Shown: positions 1-8,902, counted from the first letter of the stretch. The stretch is 64,000 bases of DNA from Saccharopolyspora hirsuta (GCF_008630535.1 NZ_VWPH01000010.1:1-64000); one strand, 5' to 3'. The notes: generated from the letters alone by a model not told the origin. Made by a program: numbers and translations.

Positions 1-445
1 CAACATCCATCACCGGCCACCCCACCGGCGACCGCACACCAACTCAAAAACGCCGGGAAAACACCCCGGCCCGGTACTTCCCCCATCAGGGGATGGTGCC
101 GCAGGCACTGAAGCCGTCACTCCTCGAGACGAAATGGAGAAAAGGGACACGCAGTATAGCCCGGACGGGAGATCTCGGAGTCGAGCGAAGTTGATCCAGA
201 TCACACTTTCGGGCTATTCGGGCCCGCTCGGAACTGAACAGGCCCGTCGCGACGAGGCCCCAGATCGCCCCGATGGGTGATGTTGCGCTGATCACGATCT
301 TCGTCGGGTTCGTCCGGAACTTGTCGATCGGGTGATCCGTTCCAGTGGTCACGGAGGTCCTGGCGCTGATCACCATCCGCTGTGGACCGTCCAATCCTTC
401 CCACCGCACCGCACGACCACGAACCGCGAGAAAGGGACCGCAGGA
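1..445. other. Non-coding left edge of window
   Basis: No reading frame here has convincing coding character or a ribosome-binding site. A hairpin near position 60 looks like a terminator for the minus strand. A second short inverted repeat (TCCCC and GGGGA around a five-base loop) lies near 84-98. The last 100 bases should carry the promoter and leader of the Spo0M-like gene, but no clear -35/-10 pair was identified. Confidence 0.5.
41..70 (-). terminator. Intrinsic terminator, minus strand
   Basis: GCCGGG at 52-57 pairs with CCCGGC at 65-70 around a seven-base loop. Read on the minus strand the stem is followed by GTTTTTGAG, so it has the stem plus T-run of an intrinsic terminator. No minus-strand gene that it would serve was identified to its right. 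Confidence 0.5.
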
Positions 446-1378
446 ATGGTCTTCAAGAAGCTCTTGGGCGCGCTCGGGATCGGCGCCCCGTCCGTCGACA
501 CCGTGCTCCAGCAGCCCTACGTGCACCCCGGCCAGAACCTCGCCGGGGAGGTCCGCATCGCCGCGGGCAAGCAGGACATCGCCGTCGAGCACGTCGCGCT
601 GAGCTTCGCCGCGCACGTCGAGACCGGCTACGAGGATCCGGTCGCCGTCGAGCTCCACCGCGCCGAGATAGCCGGGGCCTTCCAGCTGCGCGGGGGCGAG
701 CAGAAGGTCATCCCGTTCGAACTGCCCGTGCCGTGGGACGTGCCGATCACCAACGTGCGGGGGATGGTGCTGGACGGCATCGGTCTCGGCGTGCACACCG
801 AGCTGCGCATCGCGGAGGTCGCCAGCAAGAGCGACCTCGACCCGATCGCGATCGAGCCGCTGCCCGCGCAGGCAGTGGTCCTGGACGCGATCGGACAGCT
901 CGGCCTCCAGTTCCACGGCACCGGCCTGGGGCACGGCCGGGTTCCCGGCGTGCCGCGTGAGCTGCCGTTCGTCCAGGAGATCGAGTTCTTCCCACCGCCG
1001 CAGTACGCCGGGCGCCTCCACGACGTCTGGCTGACCTTCGTCGCGGACGCCGACGGCCTGACCGTGTGCCTCGACGCGGGCAAGCGCAGCGGGATCCCGA
1101 CCCCGGGGGTCGAGGAGGACTTCGGCCGCTTCCGGGTCGGCCACGAGGAGGCGCTGACCACCGACTGGACCGGGCGGATCCAGACCTGGCTGGAGCAGGT
1201 CTCCCAGGCACGTGCCGGTCTGGCCGACCACGAGCACGGCCACCTCCAGCAACGGCGGGGTTCCGGGATCGGCGGCGCGGTCGCCGGTGCCGCGCTCGGC
1301 GCGGGTGCGGGCATCGTCGGCGGGATGGTCATCGGCGAGGTGCTGGACGAGGCCTTCGAGGACGACGAGGAGTTCTGA
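446..1378 (+). CDS. Spo0M-like sporulation-control protein
   Basis: The 310-residue product starts MVFKKLLGALGIGAPSVDT and matches the Spo0M (SpoOM) family, an arrestin-like beta-sandwich protein that influences sporulation or cell-envelope events in Bacillus and is common in actinomycetes. The family core covers about residues 1-245. The C-terminus (about residues 270-300) is a glycine-zipper-like stretch (GAVAGAALGAGAGIVGGM) followed by an acidic tail, which could insert in or lie against the membrane. The start at 446 was chosen over an in-frame upstream codon at 332 because family similarity begins here and AAAGGGACCGCAGGA precedes it. A strong hairpin follows the stop, so the gene is probably monocistronic. 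The family assignment is firm; the cellular role is inferred. Confidence 0.85.
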   Translation: MVFKKLLGALGIGAPSVDTVLQQPYVHPGQNLAGEVRIAAGKQDIAVEHVALSFAAHVETGYEDPVAVELHRAEIAGAFQLRGGEQKVIPFELPVPWDVPITNVRGMVLDGIGLGVHTELRIAEVASKSDLDPIAIEPLPAQAVVLDAIGQLGLQFHGTGLGHGRVPGVPRELPFVQEIEFFPPPQYAGRLHDVWLTFVADADGLTVCLDAGKRSGIPTPGVEEDFGRFRVGHEEALTTDWTGRIQTWLEQVSQARAGLADHEHGHLQQRRGSGIGGAVAGAALGAGAGIVGGMVIGEVLDEAFEDDEEF

Positions 1379-1390
1379 TCCCGGGCTGCG

Positions 1391-1422
1391 GCGGGGCGCC
1401 GACCGCAGGTCCGGCGCCCCGC
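1391..1422 (+). terminator. Hairpin terminator after Spo0M-like gene
   Basis: GCGGGGCGCCG (1391-1401) is perfectly complementary to CGGCGCCCCGC (1412-1422), giving an 11-bp stem with a ten-base loop 12 bases after the stop codon. There is no T-run, as is usual in high-GC actinomycetes. Confidence 0.6.
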
Positions 1423-1477
1423 TGTGCGCTGCGCGACATTCCGGTCATCGCGCGCAACGGGCGTCGGGCCCGGCCGC

Positions 1478-1483
1478 TAAGTT
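1478..1483 (+). promoter_or_regulatory. Candidate -10 element for channel gene
   Basis: TAAGTT fits the actinobacterial TANNNT -10 pattern and lies 43 bases upstream of the channel start codon, after the preceding terminator. No convincing -35 was seen. Confidence 0.3.
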
Positions 1484-1526
1484 GATCAACACCTTCCGTC
1501 GAGCACAGCCCTGCCAGGAGTTTCCG

Positions 1527-2327
1527 GTGAACACGCGTGAACGCGTCCGCACGCTGGTCGACGCACCGGCGTTCCAGCGAGTCATCATCGCGGTCATCCT
1601 CGTCAACGCCTTCACCCTCGGCTGCGAGACCTCGGCGGGGCTGATGGCCAGCTACGGCTGGCTGCTGCACGCGGTGGACCGGATCGCGCTCGCGGTGTTC
1701 ACAGTGGAGCTCGCCGCCCGGCTCTACGCCCACGGCTGGCGGTTCTTCCGGGACCCGTGGAACTGCTTCGACGCCGTCGTCGTCGGCATCTCGCTGCTGC
1801 CCACGACGGGGACCTTCGGCGTCCTGCGGGCGCTGCGCGTCCTGCGCGTGCTGCGGTTGATCTCGGCGGTCCCGAACATGCGGCGGGTGGTCGGCGCCCT
1901 GCTGACGGCCGTGCCCGGGATGGCCTCGATCGCCGCGCTGCTCGTGCTGATCCTCTACGTGGGCTCGGTGATCGCCACCAAGCTGTTCAGCGCCATCGCC
2001 CCGGAGTACTTCGGCGACCTCGGCGACTCGCTGTTCACCCTGTTCCAGGTGATGACCGGCGAGGCCTGGTCGGAGGTGGCGCGCAGCGTCATGGAGGCCG
2101 AACCGCTGGCCTGGATCTTCTTCATCGGCTACATCGCGGTCACCACGTTCACCGTGCTCAACCTGTTCATCGCGGTCGCGGTGTCGGCGATGGAGTCGCA
2201 GGTCGGCAAGGAGCGGGACGACGACGGGGAGACCGTCCGCCAGCTGCTCGGCGAGGTGCGCGAGCTGCGGTCCGAGCTCCGCGAACTCCGCGCCGAGGCC
2301 GGGGGCGCGCCGACGGCGCGCCCCTGA
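1527..2327 (+). CDS. Single-domain voltage-gated cation channel (BacNaV-like)
   Basis: The 266-residue product is an ion transport protein with the six-segment architecture of bacterial homotetrameric sodium channels such as NaChBac. S1 begins near residue 18. S4 is at about 99-112 with arginines at every third position (R101, R104, R107, R110). S5 is near 132-152 and S6 near 196-222. The pore helix and filter read FTLFQVMTGEAWSE (about 170-183), aligned with TLESWAS of NaChBac but carrying two acidic residues (E179, E183). The C-terminus (about 236-257) has leucines in heptad spacing, the tetramer coiled coil known in this family. GTG at 1527 was chosen because CCAGGAG lies six bases upstream and the upstream extension is not channel-like. 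Ion selectivity cannot be read from sequence alone. Confidence 0.88.
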   Translation: MNTRERVRTLVDAPAFQRVIIAVILVNAFTLGCETSAGLMASYGWLLHAVDRIALAVFTVELAARLYAHGWRFFRDPWNCFDAVVVGISLLPTTGTFGVLRALRVLRVLRLISAVPNMRRVVGALLTAVPGMASIAALLVLILYVGSVIATKLFSAIAPEYFGDLGDSLFTLFQVMTGEAWSEVARSVMEAEPLAWIFFIGYIAVTTFTVLNLFIAVAVSAMESQVGKERDDDGETVRQLLGEVRELRSELRELRAEAGGAPTARP

Positions 2328-2337
2328 CCCGCGGGGA

Positions 2338-4029
2338 CTACGGCACTGCGGTGATCCGGTCGGCCGGGGGCGGCGCGATGTCCGGGTGCGCGCCCAGGTA
2401 GTCGACGAGCGCGTCCAGGTCGACCGGGCCGCCGGTGAGGTCGGTGCCCTCGGTGAACCCGGTGAAGCCGTCCCCACCCGCGGCGAGGAAGTTGTTCACC
2501 GAGACCCGGTAGCTCGCGCCCGGGTCGACCGGTTGCCCGGCGACGGTGAGGTCGGAGACCTTCGACCCGACCGGCGCCGATGCCGAGTAGGTGTAGTGCA
2601 ACGTGGACGACACCTGCAGGATGCGCGTGGCTTCCGGCTGCCACTGCTGCTCGAGCACGTTCTTCAGCTGCGCGCCGGTCAGCGTCAGGGTCTGCATGAC
2701 GTTGCCGAACGGCTGGACCGCGTAGGCCTCGCCGTAGGTGACCACGCCGTCGCCCTCGCCCGCCGGTGAGGAGGCGTGCACCAGGTCGGTCCGGATGCCG
2801 CCGGGGTTGGTCATCGCGATCTGCGCGCCGTTGCCCTGGGTGGCCGCCAGCTGCGCGTCGGCGAGCACGTCGCCGAGCGGGGATTCACCGGACGGGGCGC
2901 CCGCGCGGAGCAGGTCGCCGGTGATCGTGCCGACCTTGCGGTTGGCGATCGGCGCGGCCTTGCCGGTGGCCTCGTCGATCAGCGCCTGCGCGGCGGGATC
3001 CGCGGGCACGTCGCGGGTGACGATCCGGTTGTGCGCCTTCGTCGCCGGGCGCACCACGTCGTTGCTGCGCCGGTCGATCGTCAGGTCGGCCACCGACAGC
3101 AGGCGGCCGAAGGACGCACCCTGCAGCACGGTCCGCGGGTTGCCCGCCGGGTCGTCGATCACGCAGTTGTACTGCTGGTGGCTGTGCCCGGTGAAGATGA
3201 CGTCGACCGCGGGCGAGGCGTGCGCGGCGATCTCCGAGGCCGGGCCCGGTGTCACGCGGCAGTCGTCGGGTCCGCCGCCCTCGGTGTTGTCGCCCTGGTG
3301 CAGCAGCACGACCTGCGCGTTGACGCCGAGCCGCGTCAGCAGGTCGGCGGTGCGGTCGATGGCCTCGACCTCGTCGCCGAACTTCAGGCCCCGCACCGCT
3401 TCCGGGGTGACCATCGCGGGCAGGTCTTCCAGCGTCACGCCGATGATGCCGATCGGCACGCCTTGGACGCGCTCGACGCTGAACGGCATCAGCGCGGGGC
3501 GGCCGTCGTCGAAGGTGACGTTGGCGCCCAGCTGCGGAAAGTCCGCGCCGCCGTAGGACTCGCGGAACTGGCAGCCGTCCTCGGGGTGGCACCCGCCGGA
3601 CTGCATGCGCCGCAGCTCGGCGTAGCCCTCGTCGAACTCGTGGTTGCCGACGACGGAGGCGGCGACGCCGAGCTGGTTGAGGAACTCGACGGTCGGCTCG
3701 TCGTGGAACAGCGCCGAGTTCACCGGCGAGGCACCGATGTTGTCCCCGGCGGACAGCACCAGCGAGTTGCGCACCTGACCGCGCAGGTCGGCCACGTGCG
3801 CGGCCAGGTAGGCCGCGCCACCGGCGTCGACCGTCCCGCCGTCGGGCAGCGTCACCCGCCCCGACGAGCCCGCGGGCGGGTCCAGGTTGCCGTGCAGATC
3901 GTTGAACGTGATCAGCCGGACGTCCACGGTGGCGGGTGCCGCGCTCACCGGTGCTCCCGACAGCGCGGCGGTGGCCAGCACCGCTGTCCCCAACGCCGCC
4001 GCGCGGCGGCCGAACCGACCTGGTCTCAC
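2338..4029 (-). CDS. Secreted bifunctional metallophosphatase/5'-nucleotidase
   Basis: The 563-residue product has an N-terminal signal peptide (residues about 1-30, ending near GAPVSAAPA) and the two-domain UshA/5'-nucleotidase architecture. The metallophosphoesterase domain shows LITFNDLHGN (metal-binding Asp and His), GDN, NHEFDEG and GHSHQQYNC, so the dinuclear metal site looks intact. The C-terminal substrate domain spans about residues 350-555. It should hydrolyse extracytoplasmic nucleotides or nucleotide sugars, releasing nucleoside and phosphate. The start is GTG at 4029, preceded by GGAGAGGCT; longer in-frame starts lack a signal peptide. It is the last gene of a leftward trio with the S9-like and propeller-like genes (gaps about 110 and 90 bp). 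It converges on the channel gene with only ten bases between stops. Confidence 0.9.
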   Translation of the reverse strand: MRPGRFGRRAAALGTAVLATAALSGAPVSAAPATVDVRLITFNDLHGNLDPPAGSSGRVTLPDGGTVDAGGAAYLAAHVADLRGQVRNSLVLSAGDNIGASPVNSALFHDEPTVEFLNQLGVAASVVGNHEFDEGYAELRRMQSGGCHPEDGCQFRESYGGADFPQLGANVTFDDGRPALMPFSVERVQGVPIGIIGVTLEDLPAMVTPEAVRGLKFGDEVEAIDRTADLLTRLGVNAQVVLLHQGDNTEGGGPDDCRVTPGPASEIAAHASPAVDVIFTGHSHQQYNCVIDDPAGNPRTVLQGASFGRLLSVADLTIDRRSNDVVRPATKAHNRIVTRDVPADPAAQALIDEATGKAAPIANRKVGTITGDLLRAGAPSGESPLGDVLADAQLAATQGNGAQIAMTNPGGIRTDLVHASSPAGEGDGVVTYGEAYAVQPFGNVMQTLTLTGAQLKNVLEQQWQPEATRILQVSSTLHYTYSASAPVGSKVSDLTVAGQPVDPGASYRVSVNNFLAAGGDGFTGFTEGTDLTGGPVDLDALVDYLGAHPDIAPPPADRITAVP

Positions 4030-4141
4030 AGCCTCTCCTCCCAAGGTCCTTTCCCGGTGGACGACAGCAGATCTTGCCCGCTGCGCGCGGCGGAGGCCAG
4101 GACTTCGGGCCGAATCGGACGCGGCGGTCCACCGAGGACGG

Positions 4142-5998
4142 TCAGCCGAGGTGCTCGGCCAGGTGCTTCTCGATCGCGCGGTGCAGCAGGACCTGGTGCT
4201 CGGGGCCGTCCTCGCCGAAGGCGACGACGTGCTCCACGGGCGCACCGCGTTCCCGCAACGGCCCGACGATGTCGTCGGACTCGTCCTGGACCGCGCGGAC
4301 GTCGTCGGCGCTCTGGACGACCAGCAGCGGGGTGCGGATCCGGTCGACCATGGTGCTGGGCGAGCGCGCCAGCAGGTCCGCTTCCCGCGCGGGGTCCTCC
4401 GGGTCGCCGACGTAGCGGTACCAGCTGTTGGCCAGGGCGGGTCTGGCGAACGGCGGCAGCGTGCGCACGAAGTTCGCCAGGTTCGCGATGCCCGCGTGGT
4501 CCACCGCCGCGGCGAAGCGGTCCGGGGTGACCGCAGCACCGACGAGCGCCGCGTAGCCGCCGTAGGCGCTGCCGACGACGGCGATGCGGTCCGGGTCGGC
4601 GTAGCCCTGGGCCACCGCCCAGTCGGCGGCGTCGACGAGGTCGTCGTGCATCTTCCCGGCGAACTCGCCGACCGCCGCGGTGAGGTGCCGCTTGCCGTGT
4701 CCCGTGGAGCCGCGGAAGTTCACCTGCAGCACCGCGTACCCGCGGTTGGCCAGGAACTGCACCGTCGGGTGGTAGGTCCACGAGTCGTGGTACCACGGCC
4801 CGTCGTGCACGAGCAGCACCATCGGCAGCTTCTCGGCCGCGGCCCCGACCGGCAGCGTCAGGAACGCGTGCAGCGGAAGACCGTCGCGGGCCGGGAAGCG
4901 CACGGCGGTCATCGGGGCCAGATCGGTCGGATCCAGCTGGGGGTGCGCGCGGAACAGCAGTCGGCTCTCCCCCGTGCTGTGGTCGTAGAACCAGGTCGCA
5001 CCGGGTTCGCGGTCGCCGACGAAGGTGGCGGTCCAGCGCTGCTCGGTCTCGTCCGACGACACCGAGTGCAGCACGCCGTCGGAGAGCTCCGACAGCGCGG
5101 CGTGCACCTCGGCGAAGTGCGGGTCCAGGACCTCGATCCGCGGGCGGTCGCCGGTGAAGCGGGCCGCGATGACCTCCCCGGTCCACCTGCTGGTGAGCAC
5201 GGTCGGGCCCGCGGTGCACAGGCTGCGGCCGTCCACGGCGGCGACCGCGGTCTCCGCGCCGGTCTCCCGGTCGATGCGGACGAGGCGCAGGTCGTCGGAA
5301 TCCTGGTAGCTGCCGACCAGCAGGCCGTTCCCGTCGGGCGTCACCTCCTGCAGCGGCGGCCCCAGCGGGTGCTCCGGCCCGCCCAGGCGGTGCAGGAGGC
5401 GCTTGCGCCCGGTGCGGCGGTCGATCGCGGAGAACTCGCAGGTGCCGTCGTCGGCCAGCACCGAGTGGAACGCCGCCTCGCCGTCCCGGTCGAGCAGGAC
5501 GGTGACGCCCGGTTCGGGCTGCTCCAGGTGCAGGGCCGTCTCGCCGGTGGCGACGTCGACGCGGAACAGGTCGATGCTCGCCGGGCGCCGGTTCATCCAG
5601 ACCAGCACGCTCCCCCGCGCCGGTTTGCCCGGATCGACGGCGAACACGCGCGAACCCGGCGGCAGCGGGGTCAGGTCGACCGCCGGGCAGCCCGGCGCGT
5701 CGAGGTCGACCCGGTGCAGGTGCCAGTCCTCGTTGCCGCCGGCGTCCTGCAGGTACAGCAGCCAGCGCGGATCGTCGGCCCACCAGTGGGACTTGATGCC
5801 GCGCCGGGCGTCGTTGGTCACGCAGACCGCGTCCTCGTGCTCCTCGTCGACGCGGCGCACCCACACGTTCATCCGGCCGTGCTTCGGCGCCGAGTAGGCG
5901 ATCCGGGTGCCGTCCGGCGAGATCGACGCGTCGGCGAAGGCCGGATCGGCGAAGAACTCGGCGACCTCGATGGACCTCGGGCGGGCTCCGCCGCTCAT
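4142..5998 (-). CDS. S9 prolyl-oligopeptidase-family protein, catalytic Ser and His replaced
   Basis: The 618-residue product has the S9 layout: an N-terminal beta-propeller (about residues 20-350, starting ISPDGTRIAYSA) and a C-terminal alpha/beta-hydrolase domain (about 380-618). Family members normally carry GxSYGGY at the nucleophile elbow. Here the sequence is VVGSAYGGY, so the nucleophile position (residue 478, codon 4565-4567) is Ala. The Asp of the triad is present (QSADDVR, D566). The usual DEGHGF around the catalytic His reads EDGPEH, with Pro at the His position and a short deletion after it. The fold is therefore conserved but peptidase activity is unlikely; a binding or regulatory role is possible. 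It lies between a Tat-exported protein and a secreted nucleotidase but has no signal peptide, so it is probably cytoplasmic. Confidence 0.85.
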   Translation of the reverse strand: MSGGARPRSIEVAEFFADPAFADASISPDGTRIAYSAPKHGRMNVWVRRVDEEHEDAVCVTNDARRGIKSHWWADDPRWLLYLQDAGGNEDWHLHRVDLDAPGCPAVDLTPLPPGSRVFAVDPGKPARGSVLVWMNRRPASIDLFRVDVATGETALHLEQPEPGVTVLLDRDGEAAFHSVLADDGTCEFSAIDRRTGRKRLLHRLGGPEHPLGPPLQEVTPDGNGLLVGSYQDSDDLRLVRIDRETGAETAVAAVDGRSLCTAGPTVLTSRWTGEVIAARFTGDRPRIEVLDPHFAEVHAALSELSDGVLHSVSSDETEQRWTATFVGDREPGATWFYDHSTGESRLLFRAHPQLDPTDLAPMTAVRFPARDGLPLHAFLTLPVGAAAEKLPMVLLVHDGPWYHDSWTYHPTVQFLANRGYAVLQVNFRGSTGHGKRHLTAAVGEFAGKMHDDLVDAADWAVAQGYADPDRIAVVGSAYGGYAALVGAAVTPDRFAAAVDHAGIANLANFVRTLPPFARPALANSWYRYVGDPEDPAREADLLARSPSTMVDRIRTPLLVVQSADDVRAVQDESDDIVGPLRERGAPVEHVVAFGEDGPEHQVLLHRAIEKHLAEHLG

Positions 5999-6089
5999 CC
6001 GGCGCTCCTGGCGGGCGCCGACCGCGGGGCTGGTGCGGCCCGGTCGACTTTCGGCATGCCCGCTACACGGTCAGCAGGGCGGTCCGGGT

Positions 6090-7367
6090 TCACCGGCGTT
6101 CGCGGGGCCTCTCGGCCGGGAAGGCCTGGAACTGCCGCAGCGAGAAGCTGTAGTTCGGCAGCCCGCGGGCCACCCGCTGGAACCAGTTGGACTGCAACCA
6201 CATCCGCGTCCCGTCGGGCGAGACGAACTTGGCGGGCACGGTGCAGGCGTAACCGCCGTTCTGCGGTTCCCCGGCCCCCGGCCGCGGGACGTCGTGGCCG
6301 CCGGGTGGTTCGAACCGGATCCGGCCGGGTCGGCCGGACCAGGGCTGGCACCCGAAGTCCTCGGACAGGAACAGCCGCCACGGTCCCCACGGTGCCGGTG
6401 CCTCGTAGAACTCGAAGGTGTACTCGGTCCAGGAGGTGTAGAGGAAGCGGCGCAGCGGGGCGTTGTAGAGCACGCCGCCCTGCGACAGCACGCTGAGGTC
6501 GCGCGGACCGGCCTCGGGCAGGTCCGAGTAGATCCGCCGCTCGTCGGTGAGCACCGGTGCCCGCTCCGCGACCCGATCAGTCCACTGAGGACCGTTCGGG
6601 CCGGTGCCCGCGTAGAACTGCCAGGTGTCGCGCTGCTGGATGCTGCCGCGCGGCACCCGCGCCAGGTGGAGGCTGGTCGGGGACGGGACGGTACCGCTGT
6701 AGGAGTCGCGCCAGTTGTGGTCCAGGCCGTAGGCGTAGACGTACCCGGCGTCCTGCGGGCCGAGCACGCGCGCGTGCTCCTGGCTGCGGCCGAAGTCCAG
6801 GAACATGATCGTGGTGAACACGTGGCCGGTGAACATCGGTTCGGCGGGCTGCCGCCAGGTGCGGCCGTAGTCCTCGGACTTGACGATGCTCGCGTTCGGG
6901 GCGTCGTCGGAGGCCGCTTCGACCGGTGCGCAGCGCAGGTCCTGAACGGCCAGGTACAGCTCGTCGCGGCCGTCGCCGTTGCCGTCGACGGCGACGATCC
7001 CGGTCGGTTTCGGGGCGTACCGCCCGGCGTCGGCGTGCACCTCGGCGATCGCCGCGCCCGCGGCGAGCCGTTCGCCGCGCAGAGCTGTCTCCGGTGTCCC
7101 GGCGATCCGGTTCGCCACGATCGGGGCCATCGGCCCGTCGCCGAAGCCCTGCCCGTCGCCGTTGGCCGTGTAGACGAAGTCGTCGTCCGCCCAGCACGTG
7201 GGCCACAGGTCGCCGGTGCTGCCGGTGCTGATCGTCGCGGCGCGGTCGGTGAACGCGGCGGCGAAGAAACCGTCCGGTTCGGCGGTCCGTTCCGCGCGCG
7301 GCACGTCGGCGAGCAGCACCGCCCCAGCACCGGAGAGGGCGAGCTTGCCGAACTGGCGCCGGGTCAT
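6090..7367 (-). CDS. Tat-exported beta-propeller-like protein (DUF4185/sialidase-like)
   Basis: The 425-residue product starts MTRRQFGKLALSGAGA, a twin-arginine signal followed by a hydrophobic stretch, so it is probably exported folded by Tat. The mature part has repeated aromatic strand-like segments, a VDGNGDGRDELY motif resembling calcium-binding FG-GAP loops, and blocks such as SEDYGRTWRQP and PWGPWRLF. These resemble sialidase/glycosidase-type propellers annotated as DUF4185. No catalytic residues could be assigned. The start at 7367 was taken in preference to 7376 or 7448 because it puts the RR motif at the usual distance. It is the first gene of a leftward group with the S9-like protein (91-bp gap). 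A carbohydrate-related surface role is a guess. Confidence 0.7.
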   Translation of the reverse strand: MTRRQFGKLALSGAGAVLLADVPRAERTAEPDGFFAAAFTDRAATISTGSTGDLWPTCWADDDFVYTANGDGQGFGDGPMAPIVANRIAGTPETALRGERLAAGAAIAEVHADAGRYAPKPTGIVAVDGNGDGRDELYLAVQDLRCAPVEAASDDAPNASIVKSEDYGRTWRQPAEPMFTGHVFTTIMFLDFGRSQEHARVLGPQDAGYVYAYGLDHNWRDSYSGTVPSPTSLHLARVPRGSIQQRDTWQFYAGTGPNGPQWTDRVAERAPVLTDERRIYSDLPEAGPRDLSVLSQGGVLYNAPLRRFLYTSWTEYTFEFYEAPAPWGPWRLFLSEDFGCQPWSGRPGRIRFEPPGGHDVPRPGAGEPQNGGYACTVPAKFVSPDGTRMWLQSNWFQRVARGLPNYSFSLRQFQAFPAERPRERR

Positions 7368-7453
7368 GGCGCGCATCCGCCGAACCCCCGGCCCAGCCGC
7401 TCCGACCTCGCAGCAGGCATCGACCACCCCCAATGCGCCAACGGGCACGTCGA

Positions 7454-7479
7454 ACGGGCGCCGCTCCTCCGGCGCCCGT
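7454..7479 (-). terminator. Hairpin terminator after flavin reductase gene
   Basis: ACGGGCGCCG and CGGCGCCCGT form a perfect 10-bp stem with a six-base loop, 39 bases beyond the reductase stop codon, in the gap between two same-strand genes. Confidence 0.55.
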
Positions 7480-7517
7480 CCCGCTCGTCATACCCCGCAG
7501 GTGGCTCCGCGATACCT

Positions 7518-8561
7518 TCACAAGCCGTGACGACGGTCCCCGGCGACCAGCTCGCAGAGCTTCGCCTCGGACGCCGCCGAGAACGGCTCGCGACGCGCGG
7601 CGACGGCCCGGTCGACCTCCTCGGCCACCAGTTCGGCGTTGATCTGGGCCGCGGCGGCGGCACCGGCCGCCGCCGCGTTGCCGACCTGGGCGGAAAGATC
7701 GGTGACGTTGCCCGCCACCCGCACACCGGGAACGGCGGTGCGGCCACCGGTGTCGGCCGGGATGTGCTCGCCCATCCCGCTGGGGTGCTCCTCCGGCAGC
7801 AGCCCGAGATCCGCCAGGAAACCGGCGCGCGCCACCATCCGGGGCGCCACCGCCAGCACCTGGCGCGCGACCGCGGTGCCGTCGGCCAGCCGCACACCGG
7901 TGATGCGGTCCTCGGCGACCTCCAGCCCGGCGACCTCGCCCGCCACCACCCGGATGCCCCGTGCGGCGAGCTTCTCCGCGTCCTCCGCGCCCAGCGGCGG
8001 AGCCGTGTGGGTGAAGAGCACGACGTCCTCGCTCCACTGGCGGAACAGCAGCGCCTGGTGCACCGACATCGGGCCGCTGGCCAGCACGCCGATGGCCCGG
8101 TCGCGGACCTCCCAGCCGTGGCAGTACGGGCAGTGCAGCACGTCGCGCCCCCACCGGTCGCGCAGTCCGGGAACGTCCGGCAGCTCGTCGACCAGCCCGG
8201 TGGTCACCAGCAGCCGCCGCGCGCGCGTCGAGCGGCCGTCGGCCAGCGCCACCGCGAACCCGCCGTCCGCACGGCCCACCTCGCGGACCTCGCCGGACAC
8301 CACATCGGCGCCGTAGCCGCGCACTTCCGCCCGCCCGCGCGCCAGCAGCTCCGCCGGGCTGATCCCGTCGCGGCCCAGCAGACCGTGCGCCGCGCGCGCG
8401 GGTGCGTTGCGCGGCTCGCCCGCGTCGATCACCGCCACCGATCGCCGGGCCCTGGCCAGCACCAGCGCCCCGTTCAACCCGGCGGCACCACCGCCGACCA
8501 CCACCACGTCGTAGTCCTCCGCCAACTGTTCGGCCACCTCGACCACCTCCGCGACCACCAT
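7518..8561 (-). CDS. Thioredoxin-reductase-like FAD/NAD(P) oxidoreductase
   Basis: The 347-residue product is a two-dinucleotide-binding-domain flavoprotein. An FAD-binding VVVVGGGAAGLNGAL lies near residue 15, the redox-active CPYC motif in HCPYCHGWEVRD near residue 145, a second nucleotide-binding region follows, and a C-terminal FAD motif (VPGVRVAGNVTD) is near 295. This is the thioredoxin-reductase/AhpF superfamily. The CPYCHGWEV form is typical of actinobacterial stand-alone members whose thiol substrate is usually unknown. The start at 8561 is where family similarity begins; in-frame codons further up are not coding-like. No thioredoxin gene is adjacent. It is divergent from the W/G/H-rich peptide gene, with 341 bp between the starts, which makes a shared regulator or a redox role on that peptide possible but unproven. 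Confidence 0.85.
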   Translation of the reverse strand: MVVAEVVEVAEQLAEDYDVVVVGGGAAGLNGALVLARARRSVAVIDAGEPRNAPARAAHGLLGRDGISPAELLARGRAEVRGYGADVVSGEVREVGRADGGFAVALADGRSTRARRLLVTTGLVDELPDVPGLRDRWGRDVLHCPYCHGWEVRDRAIGVLASGPMSVHQALLFRQWSEDVVLFTHTAPPLGAEDAEKLAARGIRVVAGEVAGLEVAEDRITGVRLADGTAVARQVLAVAPRMVARAGFLADLGLLPEEHPSGMGEHIPADTGGRTAVPGVRVAGNVTDLSAQVGNAAAAGAAAAAQINAELVAEEVDRAVAARREPFSAASEAKLCELVAGDRRHGL

Positions 8562-8902
8562 GCGGACGCCTCGGCCGGTTCGGCAAATGTCTTTGCGGAA
8601 ATCGCAAACAGGAGTCCGCAGTGGACACCCCGCGACAAGGGCATATGCACAGAGCAACCGGTTGCTACGCATCGTGTTCGGGGCGAAAGTCTCTCGTTTG
8701 TCGTGTTTGTCCGGCCCTACTGTGGTCAGTGCGCACGCACCAAGCGCATCCAGCTGGATCCAGAAGCACGCGATCTCGCTCTTCCGCCCGTCCAGCGGCG
8801 ACGGCTCCGGGAGTGCACCGGTGCTGCAGGCTCCCATGCAGCACGCAACGTTCGACGGAATTCGACTGCACTGGACTCGTCCAGGATCGACGAGGGATCG
8901 AG
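8562..8902. promoter_or_regulatory. Divergent intergenic region, reductase / W-G-H peptide
   Basis: This 341-bp gap must contain the promoters of two divergent genes. It is less GC-rich near 8575-8725. GTCCGCAGTGGAC at 8621-8633 is a near-palindrome of a type that recurs in the window. TTGTCG (8698-8703) and TACTGT (8718-8723) resemble promoter boxes but their 14-base spacing is too short to be convincing. About 180 bases separate this point from the peptide start, so the peptide may have a long leader. Confidence 0.35.

Noticed and set aside
10..204. Minus-strand 64-codon frame at the left edge
   Set aside because: No ribosome-binding site, no recognisable domain, and a terminator-like hairpin lies inside it.
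8402..8902. Upstream extension of the W/G/H-rich peptide frame to 8402
   Set aside because: The extension overlaps the reductase gene and has shadow-like composition; the SD site supports the start at 8903.
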